Below, in pieces: positions 62,652 to 64,000 of a DNA stretch of 64,000 nt. The notes beneath the pieces are model-generated. The model made no database searches. It was not told the origin of the DNA and worked only from the letters and a program-made list of their open reading frames with translations. Within the stretch, counting starts at the first letter, position 1; the number at the start of each line of letters is the position of its first letter. The stretch spans positions 496,001 through 560,000 of the forward strand of contig CM049310.1 of assembly GCA_026874595.1 (NCBI GenBank). Direction: 5' to 3'. Made by a program: the position numbers and the translations under genes. Source of the stretch: Sipunculus nudus. Its lineage: Eukaryota; Annelida; Sipuncula; Golfingiida; Sipunculidae.

Positions 62652-64000
62652 TGCGTGGTGACAAGGCAACAAGTTAGCTCTGGACATCCTCTATGGTATA
62701 CAGATGTTCCGTGCGTGGTGACAAGGCAACAAGTTAGCTTTGGACATCCTCTATGGTATACAGATGTTCCGTGCGTGGTGACAAGGCAACAAGTTAGCTC
62801 TAGATATCCTCTATGGTATACAGATGTTCCGTGCGTGGTGACAAGGCAACAAGTTAGCTCTCGATATCCTCTATGGTATACAGATGTTCCGTGCATGGTG
62901 ACAAGGCATCAATTTAGCTCTGGACATCCTCTATGGTATACAGATGTTCCGTGCGTGGTGACAAGGCAACAAGTTAGCTCTCGATGTCCCCTATGGTATA
63001 CAGATGTTCCGTGCGTGGTGACAAGGCATCAAGTTAACTCTGGACATCCTCTATGGTATACAGATGTTCCGTGCGTGGTGACAAGGCAACAAGTTAGCTC
63101 TCGATATCCTCTATGGTATACAGATGTTCAGTGCGTGGTGACAAGGCATCAAGTTAACTCTGGACATCCTCTATGGTATACAGATGTTCCGTGCGTCGTG
63201 ACAAGGCAGCAAGTTAGCTCTGGACATCCTCTATGGTATACAGATGTTCCGTGCGTGGTGACAAGGCATCAAGTTAGATCTGGACATCCTCTATGGTATA
63301 CAGATGTTCCGTGAGTGGTGACAAGGCAACAAGTTAGCTCTTGATATCCTCTATGGTATACAGATGTTCCGTGAGTGGTGACAAGGCATCAAGTTAGCTC
63401 TGGACATCCCCTATGGTATACAGATGTTCCGTGCGTGGTGACAAGGCATCAAGTTTTCTCTCGACATCCTCTATGGTATACAGATGTTCCGTGGGTGGTG
63501 ACAAGGCATCAAGTAAGCTCTGGACATCCTCTATGGTATACAGATGTTCCGTGCGTGGTGAAAAGGCATCAAGTTAGCTCTGGACATCCTCTATGGTATA
63601 CAGATGTTCCGTGGGTGGTGACAAGGCATCAAGTTAGCTCTGGACATCCTCTTTGGTATACAGATGTTCCGTGGGTGGTGACAAAGCATCAAGTTAGCTC
63701 TCGATATCCGCTATGGTATACAGATGTTCCGTGCGTGGTGACAAGGCATCAAGTTAGCTCTGGACATCCTCTATGGTATACAGATGTTCCGTGCTTGGTG
63801 ACAAGGCATCAAGTTAGCTCTGGACATCCTCTATGGTATACAGATGTTCCGTGCGTGGTGACAAGGCAACAAGTTAGCTCTCGATATCCTCTATGGTGTA
63901 CAGATGTTCCGTGCGTGGTGACAAGGCATCAAGTTAGCTCTGGACATCCTCTATGGTATACAGATGTTCCGTGCGTGGTGACACGGCATCAAGTTAGCTC
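62652..64000. repeat. Right-edge copy of the 10.9-kb HOR type, cut by the window
   Basis: It follows 10863-12211 at offset 51,789, including gaaaagg (63552), gtgtac and cacgg (63972 monomer). One difference seen: A at 63157 (ttaact) against G at 11368. The array continues beyond the window. Confidence 0.85.

Larger units (their letters stand above)
1..64000. repeat. 60-bp satellite DNA array filling the whole window
   Basis: Every stretch is a copy of one 60-bp unit in the same orientation: 1,066 full monomers plus 29 bases at the right edge. Key invariant segments are tgacaagg near the start, ggtatacagat near the end and a closing gttccg. Copies usually differ from the consensus at only a few positions. 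Two classes dominate: H (ggcatcaag, usually ggacatcc) and Q (ggcaacaag, often cgatatcc, which contains an EcoRV site). Consensus GC is about 48%, with two or three CpGs per monomer. No unique DNA, mobile element or inversion interrupts the array, and neither array edge is inside the window. By analogy with known satellites this is most likely eukaryotic heterochromatin; host and chromosomal location cannot be read from the sequence. A giant repetitive coding gene was considered and is disfavoured because stops and frameshifts recur throughout. Confidence 0.98.

Noticed and set aside
1-64000. CRISPR array
   Set aside because: The repeats are contiguous, with no spacers, and all bases of the 60-bp period are conserved between units.
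1-64000. TATA-like tatggtatac and other promoter-like motifs in each monomer
   Set aside because: They occur in nearly every monomer without any associated gene or initiator context.
1-64000. CENP-B box or telomeric repeats
   Set aside because: No match to the core pattern TTCG-4N-A-2N-CGGG was seen in the consensus or in the variant monomers with ttcg, and there are no TTAGGG-type runs. A centromeric role is neither shown nor excluded.
1-64000. Transposable elements, rRNA, tRNA or other RNA genes
   Set aside because: Monomer phase can be followed from base 1 to 64000 with only 17 single-base shifts, leaving no room for inserted sequence.
1-64000. Shorter ancestral repeat (20 or 30 bp) inside the 60-bp monomer
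   Set aside because: Short similarities such as two ctct segments exist, but no convincing internal period was visible.

Overview
The window is one uninterrupted, head-to-tail satellite array. From base 1 to base 64000 it is built from a single 60-bp monomer, with 1,066 complete copies and a 29-bp partial copy at the right edge. I found no gene, RNA gene, transposon, unique spacer or inverted segment. The monomer starts tgcgtggtgac, has ttagctct in its middle and ggtatacag near its end, and closes with gttccg; its consensus is about 48% GC. Arrays this long and homogeneous, full of single-base indels and stop codons, are typical of eukaryotic heterochromatic satellite (centromeric, pericentromeric, subtelomeric or B/sex-chromosome blocks). 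The sequence does not say which organism or chromosome position, and I do not recognise the monomer family.

Monomers fall into two main classes. H monomers have ggcatcaag, usually with ggacatcc. Q monomers have ggcaacaag, often with cgatatcc. Rarer diagnostic variants are a tgagtgg pair, agtttgattt, gtcagc with tagggt, gtaagc, gaccagg, ttaact, ttagatct and gatcttcc. Their order gives a bar code from which a multi-level higher-order repeat (HOR) structure can be read. Seventeen monomers are off-length: fourteen of 61 bp and three of 59 bp. They move the monomer phase by a net +11 bases across the window.

Layout: 1-3841 is an irregular HOR block. 3842-7201 and 7202-10561 are a 3,360-bp tandem pair. 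9242-21722 and 21723-34203 are a 12,481-bp tandem pair, each copy holding two 4.5-kb subunits set 5,461 bp apart. 32765-53888 is an 8,102-bp tandem pair whose second copy is interrupted by a later 4,921-bp tandem duplication (40746-45666 and 45667-50587). 51788-54789 is a 1,501-bp tandem pair that also survives, truncated, at 38765-40865. 55330-58090 is a fourth copy of a 2,761-bp block. 58091-59109 is the most divergent patch. 59110-60549 and 60550-61989 are a 1,440-bp tandem pair. From 62652 the array returns to the HOR type of 10.9 kb and leaves the window unfinished.

The tandem pairs differ by zero to a few bases, and several junctions lie inside recognisable hybrid monomers. This is what repeated unequal exchange (or replication slippage) would leave, and shared junctions allow some events to be ordered. 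The long reading frames are a by-product of the 60-bp (20-codon) period and are not annotated as genes. All comparisons were made by eye, so difference counts are minimum estimates.
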